Of a stretch of DNA of 33,069 nucleotides, positions 14,578 to 22,686 are shown piece after piece. A program made the translations under genes and the position numbers. The stretch covers positions 1 to 33,069 of the forward strand of contig JBMNSK010000013.1 of NCBI GenBank assembly GCA_050945155.1, written 5' to 3'. Under the pieces are notes generated by a model that saw nothing but the letters and a program-made list of their open reading frames with translations, searched no databases and had not been told where the DNA came from. The stretch's first letter is position 1, and every line of letters begins with the position of its first letter. Source of the DNA: JBMNSK01 sp050945155. Lineage in GTDB: Bacteria; Actinomycetota; Coriobacteriia; Coriobacteriales; Eggerthellaceae.

Positions 14578-17500
14578 ATGCCGGAAATATTAGACCATAT
14601 CGAGTATCTCTCGAAAGAAATCGGACCACGTCCAGCAGGAACCCAAGAAGAACAACAAGCCGCGCTTTATATCACTGAGCAATTCCAAAAAGAAGCCAAG
14701 TTATCGGCGGTAATCGAAGACTTTAATGGTGCCACAGGTGATATAACCATCCGTGACATTTACTGTGGAGTCACTTTTTTGGTTGCTCTTTTGGCGGTTA
14801 TCTTTCCTATTCTTGATATTCCTGCTTTAGTAATTGCCACGGCATCCTGCGTGCTTTTTATCGCTGATGTTTGGGGCCGTCCTCTCTTAGCTCCCTTTAT
14901 TGGAAAGGGCGTCAGCCAAAATGTTGTCGCGAAATACCAGCCCACCGCTGAGAATGGCGAGAACATTCGGCGACGCAAGATTATCCTTCTTGCGCACTAT
15001 GACAGTGGCCGCGTGGACAGAATGGCTAAGCCTGGCATCCTGCGCATTATGCCTCAGCTTATGAAAGCTACGTTTGTCTGCATGATTGCTATTCCAGTTT
15101 TGCTCTTACTGCGCGCCACCTTCTTTCTGAATATTTCGGATGTGGCGCTCGTTGTGTTTAATGCGCTCATGATTATCGCTATGGTTGCTGTAGCGATTCC
15201 TGTAATTCGAGCACTTGTGATGCGTTTTGGCTCCTACAACGAAGGCGCGAACAACAATGCCGCAGGCGTTTCGGTACTTATGGACGTTGCCAAAGAAGTT
15301 GGTCGCGGTTGTGTAAGCGAAGCTGAGTTGGACGATCAGGAAAACATTGAGATTCATTCAGAAGAAGAAGCCTACGACGAGGGACTTGTTCCTGATGGTG
15401 CTGAGCTTGTGTATGAAGAAAGTGTAAGTCCAAGGCCACATCGCTCGAGCGAGCCGGCAGAAGGCTCAGACGCAAGCCTCCGCGCTGCCAAACAAGCTAT
15501 TGCTGCGCTTACTGGCCAAAAAATTTCGACCGACCCGGTTGTTTCTCACGATTTGCCAGAAGTGCATGATCCCGACGGCGAAGCCCGTGAAGCATATATT
15601 CAAGAAGACATTGTGGTTGAAGATGGAAAACCGGCTGTTCGTGAGGAAGAATATCCGGCAGACGTCACTCCCCGCGAGGTTTCGGCCGATGCCTCTGCAA
15701 CCCAAGTTATACACACCACTCCCATGCAGGCGGAAAGCTTTTCAGACGATTCCGTTCCCGACTGGTTTGAGCGTGCACAAGAGCGCGCAAAGAAACCAAC
15801 GAGTGAAGTTCGCCCTGAGCAGCGTTCTCGCTATGCCACGGCGCTTGATGCGGCGGTGGGGGCAAGCCGGGATGCCTTTGATGCGGCAAATGAGCGCACC
15901 AAAGATGAGCTTCATAGAATTGAAGACCAGCAACAAGACATTGTTGAAGTGAAGGCACCGCTTCATGTTAGCTCTTCGCTGCGCGATACCAATGCATCAG
16001 CTCCTCAGGGGGCCGCTTCAGCGACACTGGAAGATAATGAGCCGGCATATTCAGAAACAGAGGTATTTGAGGCTTCTGGTGAGGCTGAGGCTACACGGGT
16101 TGTTGAAGAGATGCAGGCGAGCGAAGAAGCAGTTGCGGAATTCGGCGATGCCAGCGAAACGGCAAGTTCGCGTTCGGATGAAAACCGAGTTGCGGTAGAG
16201 CTTTCTGAAGAAGATAAGCTTGCAGCCGATGTTGACCTGCAGGCTCAAAAGCCGAGCAGAACTGAACAGATGCCTCCTGTTGAAGAGGTGGCTTCCCGCC
16301 CGAAAGCAGTTTCCGATGTAGAAACCGATACATCGCGCCCATCAGTTAAAGCTGAACGCATGCGTAAAGAAGAGCTAAGCGCTGAGACAGATTTAGCCGA
16401 TACTGAGGCTACAGACAAAAAAGATGTAAAAGCTTCAGGACTCTCTGAGTCTGGAAAAATTCGAGCACGCAAGAATCTGAGCAAAAACCTTCCGAAACCC
16501 GGGGAGCCCGATAAAGCAGAAACCTCCGATGAGGAGAGTTCCCCCACACGCACAGGAAAGCTTCGTGCTTTGCGCGCCAACCTTCCTTCCCCCGAAGAGA
16601 AGAAGGAAGAGGATCTTTCTCGCACAGGTAAATTGAGAGCCCTGCGCACGAACCTCCCAAGCATGTCGGGCTCCATCAGGGCTGTTGATGAAAACGGAAA
16701 CATTCACGTTCGAAACGCTGATGTAAGAAATGTTGATGACGAGCGTCCTTCTGTTAAGGTGCAAAGAGAGGAAGCCGAAGCGGCTCCCGCAGCTGAAGAA
16801 GATTTCTACGCAGAAGAAGTGTTTGAAGAAGGCGTAGCGACCGAAGTTGTCGAAGGTTCGACAGAACCAGTTGAAGACGAGTACGTCTACGACGAAGAAG
16901 AGGTAGCGCGTACCGAAGAAAGTCCTTCCTATGTCAATATCGAAGAGGGCGCAAGCTTCTATGATGACGAACCTGAGCTTGAAGAACGTCACTCTCGCTT
17001 CCGCCACAATAAGCGAGGCGGCTTCTTTAATCGTATTCGTACGCGCAGAGAAGAGCGCGAGCAAGAGGACGATTACTCGCAAGAGTGGTTTGATTCTGAC
17101 GGGTCATACAAAGAGGACGAGTATTTCGACTACGACGATACGGATGAAGAGCCTCTTTCGGCTAGGGAGCGCATCAAAGATCGTCACGAGCGCTTAAGCT
17201 ATCAGCGTCAACAGATGCGCGAAGAAGCAGAACCTGCTCATAGCCCTGAACGCGACCATGAATACGGCGAAGACGAGTGGGAGGGTGGTGCCTTCTCACG
17301 TAAGCGTATGGGATATGCCAATCCAGCGCATCAGCCTGAAGAGGAAGGCGAAGAAGATACGCCGAGAGATTCCGATAGTCGTGAATTTGAGAAGATTTAT
17401 CATTTCCGGAACCCGCAGATTAATTCTGAAGTTTGGTTCGTTGCCCTGGGTTGCGAACATGTTCAGCATGAAGGTATCCGCGAGTTCATAGCTGCGCACG

Positions 17501-17856
17501 GTCCTGAGTTGCGCGGTGCCATTCTTGTAGACCTTGACGCTCTTGGTGCAGGTGAACTAACCCTTATTAACGAAGAGGGCGGGTACAAGGTAAGTAAGCC
17601 TTCCTCGCGTGTTAAGCGTGGACTTAAGAAGGCTTCACAAGCAAGTGAGGTGCCTTATCAGACAGAAAGTGTAAAATGGCTAGAGAGCGCAGCATCATAT
17701 GCGTCGAAACGGGGGTATCAGGCAATCCATCTCGTGGGGGTTGAAGATGGAAAACCGGCACTTCTCAATGAGGTCGATGACGTCATGGAAAACCTTGACG
17801 AAAATAGGCTCTATGAGAACGCCGACTTCCTCATGGAGTTCTTAAAGAATATATGA
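14578..17856 (+). CDS. M28 peptidase-like membrane protein with a ~700-residue acidic insert and missing metal ligands
   Basis: The ends of this 1092-residue protein are the two halves of an M28 aminopeptidase fold. The N half has IGPRPAGTQEEQQAA (15-29), H140 and D142 (LAHYDSG), and two pairs of transmembrane helices (about 63-97 and 164-212). The C half (about 940-1092) has the catalytic-type E960 (ALGCEH) and Asp in VDLDALG (985-987). Expected metal ligands are altered: the bridging Asp in GA-x-DN is Asn226 (GANNNAAG), the second Glu of the EE pair is His961, and the usual C-terminal His appears to be Asn1064 (LLNEVDD). Residues about 245-939 are a low-complexity, mostly acidic, probably disordered insert with basic repeats near its middle. 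Activity is therefore doubtful; it may be a scaffold or membrane regulator. DUF5679 follows. Confidence 0.9.
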   Translation: MPEILDHIEYLSKEIGPRPAGTQEEQQAALYITEQFQKEAKLSAVIEDFNGATGDITIRDIYCGVTFLVALLAVIFPILDIPALVIATASCVLFIADVWGRPLLAPFIGKGVSQNVVAKYQPTAENGENIRRRKIILLAHYDSGRVDRMAKPGILRIMPQLMKATFVCMIAIPVLLLLRATFFLNISDVALVVFNALMIIAMVAVAIPVIRALVMRFGSYNEGANNNAAGVSVLMDVAKEVGRGCVSEAELDDQENIEIHSEEEAYDEGLVPDGAELVYEESVSPRPHRSSEPAEGSDASLRAAKQAIAALTGQKISTDPVVSHDLPEVHDPDGEAREAYIQEDIVVEDGKPAVREEEYPADVTPREVSADASATQVIHTTPMQAESFSDDSVPDWFERAQERAKKPTSEVRPEQRSRYATALDAAVGASRDAFDAANERTKDELHRIEDQQQDIVEVKAPLHVSSSLRDTNASAPQGAASATLEDNEPAYSETEVFEASGEAEATRVVEEMQASEEAVAEFGDASETASSRSDENRVAVELSEEDKLAADVDLQAQKPSRTEQMPPVEEVASRPKAVSDVETDTSRPSVKAERMRKEELSAETDLADTEATDKKDVKASGLSESGKIRARKNLSKNLPKPGEPDKAETSDEESSPTRTGKLRALRANLPSPEEKKEEDLSRTGKLRALRTNLPSMSGSIRAVDENGNIHVRNADVRNVDDERPSVKVQREEAEAAPAAEEDFYAEEVFEEGVATEVVEGSTEPVEDEYVYDEEEVARTEESPSYVNIEEGASFYDDEPELEERHSRFRHNKRGGFFNRIRTRREEREQEDDYSQEWFDSDGSYKEDEYFDYDDTDEEPLSARERIKDRHERLSYQRQQMREEAEPAHSPERDHEYGEDEWEGGAFSRKRMGYANPAHQPEEEGEEDTPRDSDSREFEKIYHFRNPQINSEVWFVALGCEHVQHEGIREFIAAHGPELRGAILVDLDALGAGELTLINEEGGYKVSKPSSRVKRGLKKASQASEVPYQTESVKWLESAASYASKRGYQAIHLVGVEDGKPALLNEVDDVMENLDENRLYENADFLMEFLKNI
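16450..16680 (+). repeat. Repeated basic motif (S/T)GK(I/L)RA...NLPS in the M28-like insert
   Basis: The insert contains SGKIRARKNLSKNLPKPG, then TGKLRALRANLPSP, then TGKLRALRTNLPSMSG, and a shorter SGSIRA. The copies are basic islands in an otherwise acidic stretch, and the two best copies are separated by only about 10 residues. They look like short linear motifs, possibly DNA-, lipid- or protein-binding. Confidence 0.7.
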
Positions 17857-17866
17857 TCTGCTCTTT

Positions 17867-17898
17867 TTGACACTGAGGAACGGTGCGTGTCGTATAAT
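17867..17898 (+). promoter_or_regulatory. Probable promoter of the DUF5679 gene
   Basis: Perfect TTGACA (17867-17872) and perfect TATAAT (17893-17898) are separated by 20 bp, longer than the ideal 17. The hexamers fall just after the M28-like stop codon. If used, this spacing implies a weak or activator-dependent promoter; the -10 box alone may suffice. Confidence 0.5.
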
Positions 17899-17919
17899 AC
17901 CAACGCATAGAAAACCCAG

Positions 17920-17944
17920 CTAAGTCCGGCAAGAGCCGGTTTAG
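17920..17944 (+). other. Hairpin in the DUF5679 5' leader
   Basis: CCGGC-AAGA-GCCGG is extended by CTAA/TTAG with a small internal bulge. It lies between the predicted promoter and the AAAGG Shine-Dalgarno of the DUF5679 gene and has no T-tract, so it is more likely an mRNA-stability or regulatory stem than a terminator. Confidence 0.55.
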
Positions 17945-17978
17945 TATAAAAGAAACCAATACAAGAAAGGTAAAAGAG

Positions 17979-18128
17979 ATGGCTATCGAAGCTTACTGCA
18001 TGAAATGCAAGGCAAAGAAGGTTATGAAGGATCCAGTTGAGAGCACAACCAAAAATGGTAAGCCTATTACCAAGGGTAAGTGCCCAGACTGTGGTACCAC
18101 CATTTGCCGCATCGGTGCTACCAAGTAA
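17979..18128 (+). CDS. DUF5679 zinc-ribbon protein
   Basis: This 49-residue protein begins MAIEAYCMKCKAKK and ends with CPDCGTTICRIGATK, matching the DUF5679 family of short actinobacterial/Chloroflexi proteins. C7/C10 and C35/C38 form two CxxC knuckles of a zinc ribbon; C43 is extra. The molecular role of the family is unknown to me; small basic zinc ribbons often bind nucleic acid. It has its own likely promoter and a structured leader, and the tRNA-Gly gene follows after 66 bp, so the two may share a transcript. Confidence 0.93.
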   Translation: MAIEAYCMKCKAKKVMKDPVESTTKNGKPITKGKCPDCGTTICRIGATK

Positions 18129-18194
18129 CTTTTCTTGATTGTTGTTTGTGGGTGTATGCGTTCGAAGCTTTTTGCAGGAATGCGAACCTATCGT

Positions 18195-18269
18195 GCGGGT
18201 GTGGCCAAGGGGTAAGGCAATGGCTTCCCAAGCCATGATGCGCGGGTTCGAATCCCGTCACCCGCTCCA
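18195..18269 (+). tRNA. tRNA-Gly (anticodon CCC)
   Basis: The acceptor stem GCGGGTG pairs with CACCCGC. The anticodon arm ATGGC-TTCCCAA-GCCAT puts CCC at the anticodon, reading GGG. The T arm is CGGG-TTCGAAT-CCCG. The 3' CCA is encoded (18267-18269). Confidence 0.97.
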
Positions 18270-18297
18270 AGAAAAGTCTCAACATCGTTGATTTTTA

Positions 18298-18333
18298 TGA
18301 ATCCCTTTACTCATAATTGAGTAAAGGGATTCA
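18298..18333. repeat. Perfect 16-bp inverted repeat before the HAD phosphatase gene
   Basis: TGAATCCCTTTACTCA and TGAGTAAAGGGATTCA are exact complements around a TAAT loop. No T-tract follows on either strand. A possible promoter, TTGATT (18288-18293) with CATAAT (18312-18317) at 18-bp spacing, has its -10 box at the centre of the palindrome. It could be an operator, or an atypical terminator for the upstream tRNA. Confidence 0.7.
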
Positions 18334-18351
18334 TACCATCTAGAGGGAAAA

Positions 18352-19023
18352 ATGACCACGGAAGAAAAACCGAAGTTCACCACGTTTGTCTTTGATTTAG
18401 ACGGAACACTTTTAAATACGCTTCCTGACCTTGTTGAGCTTACGAATCATGTATTGACCGAGGCAGGGTATCCGACGCGCACCCAGGAAGAAATTCTTTC
18501 CTTTGTCGGTAACGGCGTGCGAAGTCTTATGAGCCAGGCGGTGCCGTTAGACGCTGACCCCTACAAGGTTGAACGCGTTACCAACCGCTGGAAGTCAATG
18601 TATGAAAGCTATGACCATCTCACCTGTGTGTATGAGGGGATGGAAGAGACGCTGCAAAAAATGGCTGCGATGGGTGTTCGTATGGCTGTTCTTTCCAACA
18701 AATTCGACGCAGCAAGCAAAACGGTTATTCGCAAGCACCTACCCGGCCTTTTTGAACTTGTTTATGGCGAGTGCGAAAAAATTCCGAGAAAGCCCAACCC
18801 GCTGGGACTTGAGACAGTAATACAAGAGCTGGGTGTTCAGAAAAAAGACGTGGTCTTTGTGGGTGACTCGGTAAACGACATCGACGTAGCTCACAACGCA
18901 GGAGTATGTTCTATTGGGGTCTCGTGGGGCTACCAAGATGTTTCCCGTTTGGTGGCACATGATGCCGGATATATTATTCATGAACCCTATGAATTGCTCG
19001 CTTTTGTGCGTCATGGGCGTTAG
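18352..19023 (+). CDS. gph: HAD-family phosphatase, phosphoglycolate phosphatase-like
   Basis: This 223-residue haloacid dehalogenase-type hydrolase has motif I FDLDGTLLNT (D15 nucleophile, D17), motif II VLSNK, a motif III lysine near PRKPNP, and motif IV VGDSVNDIDVA. A small helical cap (about 25-95) makes it subfamily I, like Gph or PpaX/YsaA-type phosphatases. The exact substrate (phosphoglycolate, pyrophosphate or sugar phosphate) cannot be told from sequence. TAGAGGGAAA precedes the ATG. It is 14 bp upstream of the phosphohexose mutase gene, so they probably form an operon; the pairing suggests sugar-phosphate or repair metabolism. Confidence 0.9.
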   Translation: MTTEEKPKFTTFVFDLDGTLLNTLPDLVELTNHVLTEAGYPTRTQEEILSFVGNGVRSLMSQAVPLDADPYKVERVTNRWKSMYESYDHLTCVYEGMEETLQKMAAMGVRMAVLSNKFDAASKTVIRKHLPGLFELVYGECEKIPRKPNPLGLETVIQELGVQKKDVVFVGDSVNDIDVAHNAGVCSIGVSWGYQDVSRLVAHDAGYIIHEPYELLAFVRHGR

Positions 19024-19037
19024 AAAAGGAGTTATCC

Positions 19038-20729
19038 ATGTCAGATTTTGAATCAAAGTTCCAGTACTGGTTGGAAAATGTCGAAGATTCTGACTTGGCA
19101 AAAGAACTCCAGGAACTGAAAGACGCAAACGATAAGAAGGCTATTCAGGACGCTTTTTACCAGGACTTAGCCTTCGGTACCGCTGGGCTTCGCGGCATTA
19201 TTGGGGCAGGCACAAATCGTATGAATATCTATACGGTTGGGCGTGCAACCCAAGGCTTTGCGGACTATTTGCTTACGCAGGATGAAAACCCATCTGTGGC
19301 TATTGCGCGCGACAGTAGGTTAATGGGGGAGACCTTTGTGCGGCGTACAGCCTGCGTTCTTGCCGCAAACAATATCACTGCTTATATCTATCCGCGCATC
19401 GAGCCGACCCCCGCACTTTCGTTTGCCGTGCGGTACCTGCACTGCACGGGGGGCATCAATATGACCGCAAGCCATAACCCGGCTGAATATAACGGCTATA
19501 AAGCTTATGGCTCCGATGGATGTCAGATTGCGACCCAGGCGGCAAAGGATATTTCAGAGGCTATTGCGCAAGTTGATGCCTTCACCGACGTAAAGACCAT
19601 GGACTTCGATGAAGCGCAAGAAAAAGGCCTCATTCGTTGGATAGAAGAAGAAACGCTCCAAGCATTTCTCGATGCTGTCGAGAAGTCTTCGCTTGAAGAT
19701 GAGAGTGTTGCGCAACAGACTGAGGATTTTAAGGTGGTCTACACGCCACTTAACGGGACTGGCCTTGAGTGCGTCTCCCAAATTCTTGAGCGCGTTGGCA
19801 TTACGAATGTTGTTTGCGTTCCGGAACAAAGCAAACCCGACGGCCATTTTCCCACCTGTCCTTATCCAAATCCTGAGATTCGCGAGGCTTTAGAAAAAGG
19901 CATTGAGCTTTGTGAAGAGGTCCACTCCGATTTGCTCCTTGCCACAGACCCTGATGCGGACCGTGTGGGGACTGCGGTGAAAAACGGCAATGACTATACG
20001 CTTATTTCGGGAAACGAGATGGGCGTGTTGCTGTTGAATTATATTGCGCAAGAACGCGAAAAACGTGGCGAAGATCTTCGGGAAGACCTTGCGGTAACTA
20101 CCATTGTTAGTTCTCTTATGGTTGATGCGATTGCCGAACACTATGGATTTAAGATTAAGCGCGTTCTCACCGGATTTAAGTATATTGGTGGCGTTATTTC
20201 AGACCTTGAGCATGCCGGAAAAGAGGAGACCTTCCTTTTTGGTTTTGAGGAAAGCTATGGATACTTGGCGGGCACGCATGTGCGCGATAAAGATGCGGTC
20301 GTGGCAAGTATGCTTATCTGCCAAATGGCAAGGTATTACAAGTCGCGGGGTCTTAACTTAGCCCAGGCTATGGAAGAGCTCTATGAGCAGTATGGCTACT
20401 ACGAAAACAAGACGCTTTCGTTCTCATACCCGGGAGCCGATGGGGCTGCCCGTATGCAAGAGATTATGGAAGGCCTTAGGACTGAAGGCTTATCAAGCAT
20501 TGCGGGTAGGGATGTTATTCAGACTGTCGACTACAGCAAAGGTATTGACGACCTGCCTCCGGCAAATGTGATTGAATTCGATATGGGTGCAGGCAATAAA
20601 GTTTTGGTACGCCCTAGTGGAACTGAACCAAAAATTAAGGCATACCTTTTTAGCAAGGGGGACAGCCGGAAAGAGGCTCTCGCACTGCAGCGAGAAATTG
20701 AGGCAGACACGCAGTCTATCTTTGTTTAG
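19038..20729 (+). CDS. pgcA: Phospho-sugar mutase (phosphoglucomutase/phosphomannomutase)
   Basis: This 563-residue alpha-D-phosphohexomutase moves phosphate between C1 and C6 of a hexose. It has the phosphoserine loop TASHNPAEYNGYK (S145), the metal loop DPDADRVG, the sugar-specificity loop GFEESYGYLAG, and the phosphate-binding loop RPSGTEPKIKAY. GFEESYGY and the overall length fit the B. subtilis PgcA/PMM-PGM group. AAAAGGAG lies before the ATG. It is co-directional with the HAD phosphatase and convergent with galE, whose stop lies 8 bp away. With galE it supplies glucose-1-P and UDP-sugars for polysaccharide synthesis (inference). Confidence 0.93.
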   Translation: MSDFESKFQYWLENVEDSDLAKELQELKDANDKKAIQDAFYQDLAFGTAGLRGIIGAGTNRMNIYTVGRATQGFADYLLTQDENPSVAIARDSRLMGETFVRRTACVLAANNITAYIYPRIEPTPALSFAVRYLHCTGGINMTASHNPAEYNGYKAYGSDGCQIATQAAKDISEAIAQVDAFTDVKTMDFDEAQEKGLIRWIEEETLQAFLDAVEKSSLEDESVAQQTEDFKVVYTPLNGTGLECVSQILERVGITNVVCVPEQSKPDGHFPTCPYPNPEIREALEKGIELCEEVHSDLLLATDPDADRVGTAVKNGNDYTLISGNEMGVLLLNYIAQEREKRGEDLREDLAVTTIVSSLMVDAIAEHYGFKIKRVLTGFKYIGGVISDLEHAGKEETFLFGFEESYGYLAGTHVRDKDAVVASMLICQMARYYKSRGLNLAQAMEELYEQYGYYENKTLSFSYPGADGAARMQEIMEGLRTEGLSSIAGRDVIQTVDYSKGIDDLPPANVIEFDMGAGNKVLVRPSGTEPKIKAYLFSKGDSRKEALALQREIEADTQSIFV

Positions 20730-20737
20730 ACCTTGCG

Positions 20738-21868
20738 TTATGCGGTGCTATACCCTTCGGGGTTGTTCTTCTGCCAACGCCAAGCATCAAGGCACATGCG
20801 GTCAAGATCAAATTCTGCTTTCCAATGCATTTCCCGAAAAGCTTTATTGCTTGACGCATAGTAGCTCGCAATATCGCCAGGACGTCGAGCCTCAACTTTA
20901 TAGGGGATTTCATGTCCGCATGCCCGCTCATATGCATGAATGACGTCAAATACACTTGACCCAACACCGGTTCCTAGGTTAAAAACGCCAACGCCGCGGC
21001 GGCTATGGTCAGAAGCCGCCTTTCTCGAAAACGAGTCGGGGTCATCGTCTTCGCCCGTACCGCACTTTCCACCCATCCAATCAAGGGCAGCGACGTGTCC
21101 TCGGGCTAGGTCGACAACATGGATATAGTCGCGCACGCCAGTGCCGTCGGGCGTGTTGTAATCATCGCCAAAGACATGGACATAATCACGCTTTCCGATA
21201 GCAACCTGCGAAACATAAGGAACCAGGTTGTTGGGAATGCCCCGTGGGTCTTCTCCCAGAAGACCGCTTTCGTGGGCACCGATGGGATTGAAGTAGCGCA
21301 GAATAACCACGTTGTATTCCTCGTCGCTTATGGCAAGGTCGATAAGAATTTGCTCAATCATAGACTTTGTCTGTGCGTAGGGGTTTTCTGCTCGGTGCTT
21401 TGCCGCCATTTCCGTGATAGGAACAAAGTCGGGCTCTCCATAGACTGTAGCGCTGCTTGAGAAAATAAAGTTTTTCACCCCATATTCTTTTGCAAGTTCT
21501 AAGAGCACCAGGGTGGTGGCGAGGTTGTTCCAATAGTACTTCAGTGGTTTTGCAACGCTTTCGCCGACAGCCTTAAACCCTGCGAAATGGATAATGGCGT
21601 CAATGTCTTCTGTAGCAAAGATTTTTTCTAAGATTGCACGGTCAAGGACATTGCCCTCGTAGAAGACAAAACGGCTTTCATCAGCGCCGGTGAGCTTTCG
21701 GATACGGCTGATTACTTCCGGGCTCGAGTTTGAAAAGTCGTCGATAACAACCACACGATAACCCTTATCGAGCAGTTCGACACAGGTGTGGCTTCCAATA
21801 AATCCTGCGCCGCCGGTCACCAAGACCGTTATTTTTTCTGCCTCTTTCGCCAGACTTTTATTTGCCAT
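20738..21868 (-). CDS. galE: UDP-glucose 4-epimerase
   Basis: GalE interconverts UDP-glucose and UDP-galactose through a transient 4-keto intermediate. This short-chain dehydrogenase-type protein has the NAD-binding TGGAGFIGSH, the catalytic SSSATVYG serine/threonine region, YAQTK (YxxxK), and the substrate segment RYFNPIGAHESG and NLVPYVSQVAIG. I chose the ATG at 21868 (376 residues) with AGGAATAAAA upstream; the open frame extends 16 codons further without a better site. The region around residues 265-280 (GKCGTGEDDDPDSFSRKA) is an unusual charged insertion. It follows the UDG-like gene by 8 bp, likely in one operon. Confidence 0.95.
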   Translation of the reverse strand: MANKSLAKEAEKITVLVTGGAGFIGSHTCVELLDKGYRVVVIDDFSNSSPEVISRIRKLTGADESRFVFYEGNVLDRAILEKIFATEDIDAIIHFAGFKAVGESVAKPLKYYWNNLATTLVLLELAKEYGVKNFIFSSSATVYGEPDFVPITEMAAKHRAENPYAQTKSMIEQILIDLAISDEEYNVVILRYFNPIGAHESGLLGEDPRGIPNNLVPYVSQVAIGKRDYVHVFGDDYNTPDGTGVRDYIHVVDLARGHVAALDWMGGKCGTGEDDDPDSFSRKAASDHSRRGVGVFNLGTGVGSSVFDVIHAYERACGHEIPYKVEARRPGDIASYYASSNKAFREMHWKAEFDLDRMCLDAWRWQKNNPEGYSTA

Positions 21869-21876
21869 TTTTATTC

Positions 21877-22299
21877 CTATCGCTCGTGTCGAGGGAGTTG
21901 CTTTAACAATGCCCAAGCCCGCTGCTTTTTCTCTGGAGTCTCAAGGTTGCCTTCAAAATTGGTAAACACGAGGGTTGGGCGACCAAAGACCGTGCTTACT
22001 GCATCGGTCCGTAAAGTTTTTCTATACGTTAATCCAAGTTGTGTTGCCGCATCGCTGTCCAAAACGATGATACAGACCGGGTCGAGTCCTTCCATGAGCA
22101 CAAATCTTGCCTGCGTATCGAGTGGTGCGGAAGCCTCGGTGGGGTTAAGGGTGATATAGACACAAGCCTCAGATCCGTAGCCGAGTGCCTCAGCAGAGCT
22201 TTCAATAGCGTTTTTTGCTTGAGCAGAAATGGTCTGATTTGAAACGACGGCAATGAATCCCAGGGGATTACCCGCAATGAAGTCACCAAAGAGAGTCAT
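21877..22299 (-). CDS. Uncharacterised protein with UDG-superfamily-like C-terminal half
   Basis: I do not recognise a named gene. The 140-residue product begins MTLFGDFIAGNP. Residues about 63-135 follow the pattern of the C-terminal half of family 4/5 uracil-DNA glycosylases: a helix, a hydrophobic strand with LDPVCIIVLDSDAATQLG (72-89), GRPTLVFTNFEG (106-117) where the family usually has the HPS/HPA motif, and TPEKKQRAWALLKQL (121-135). The cysteine ligands and the catalytic N-terminal motif of true UDGs are absent, so a glycosylase activity is unlikely; this is inference. The ATG has AAAAAGAAG upstream; an upstream in-frame start exists at 22344. It is 8 bp before galE on the minus strand, and a promoter is seen upstream. 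Confidence 0.75.
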   Translation of the reverse strand: MTLFGDFIAGNPLGFIAVVSNQTISAQAKNAIESSAEALGYGSEACVYITLNPTEASAPLDTQARFVLMEGLDPVCIIVLDSDAATQLGLTYRKTLRTDAVSTVFGRPTLVFTNFEGNLETPEKKQRAWALLKQLPRHER

Positions 22300-22317
22300 G
22301 ACTTCTTTTTGCGACGT

Positions 22318-22323
22318 ATTATA
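22318..22323 (-). promoter_or_regulatory. -10 box of the UDG-like/galE unit
   Basis: On the minus strand a perfect TATAAT lies 18 bp before the ATG at 22299. The -35 region is weak. The implied 5' leader is only about 11 bases and contains an AAGAAG Shine-Dalgarno. Confidence 0.45.
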
Positions 22324-22423
22324 TATGTTACTTTTTTCGTACAAAATAACACGATTTCACTCAGATGGGCTAAACTGGCTTTAGAAAATAATAGCAGTCC
22401 CCACAAAAGAGAGGGAGTTTAGT

Positions 22424-22678
22424 ATGTGCCAAAACGGAGTTAACACTGGTCAGTTCAAGATGATGCTTGAACAGATGGACGACCAGGTGGCGCTGAACCG
22501 TCGTTGGGCTCATAAGCTGTATCACACGGCGGACAATGCATCGTATTCTGAAACAGCTGCAACTCTGGAAGAGATTCAGCATCTTTTTGATGATGTGCGC
22601 GCGCTGCTGACTGACGCACAAGATGCGCTAGACCGCGATGCGGATGATGCTTCAAACGTAACCGTGAACCTTCTTTAG
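22424..22678 (+). CDS. Small acidic protein of unknown function upstream of nikR
   Basis: The 84-residue protein is not recognised. It is mostly helical by eye, with two predicted helices (about 8-35 and 43-70), acidic, with no signal peptide, membrane segment or metal motif beyond a single Cys2 and three His residues. AGAGAGGGAG lies a few bases before the ATG. nikR starts 8 bp after its stop, so it is probably translated with nikR and hypE in one operon. Its place first in a nickel-linked operon makes a metal-linked role worth checking, but nothing in the sequence proves it. Confidence 0.75.
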   Translation: MCQNGVNTGQFKMMLEQMDDQVALNRRWAHKLYHTADNASYSETAATLEEIQHLFDDVRALLTDAQDALDRDADDASNVTVNLL

Positions 22679-22686
22679 GAATAAGT

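Noticed and set aside
16435..17082. 215-codon open frame antisense to the M28-like gene
   Set aside because: It is the shadow of a low-complexity acidic region; the reading frame is open because of GAA/GAG-rich codons on the other strand.
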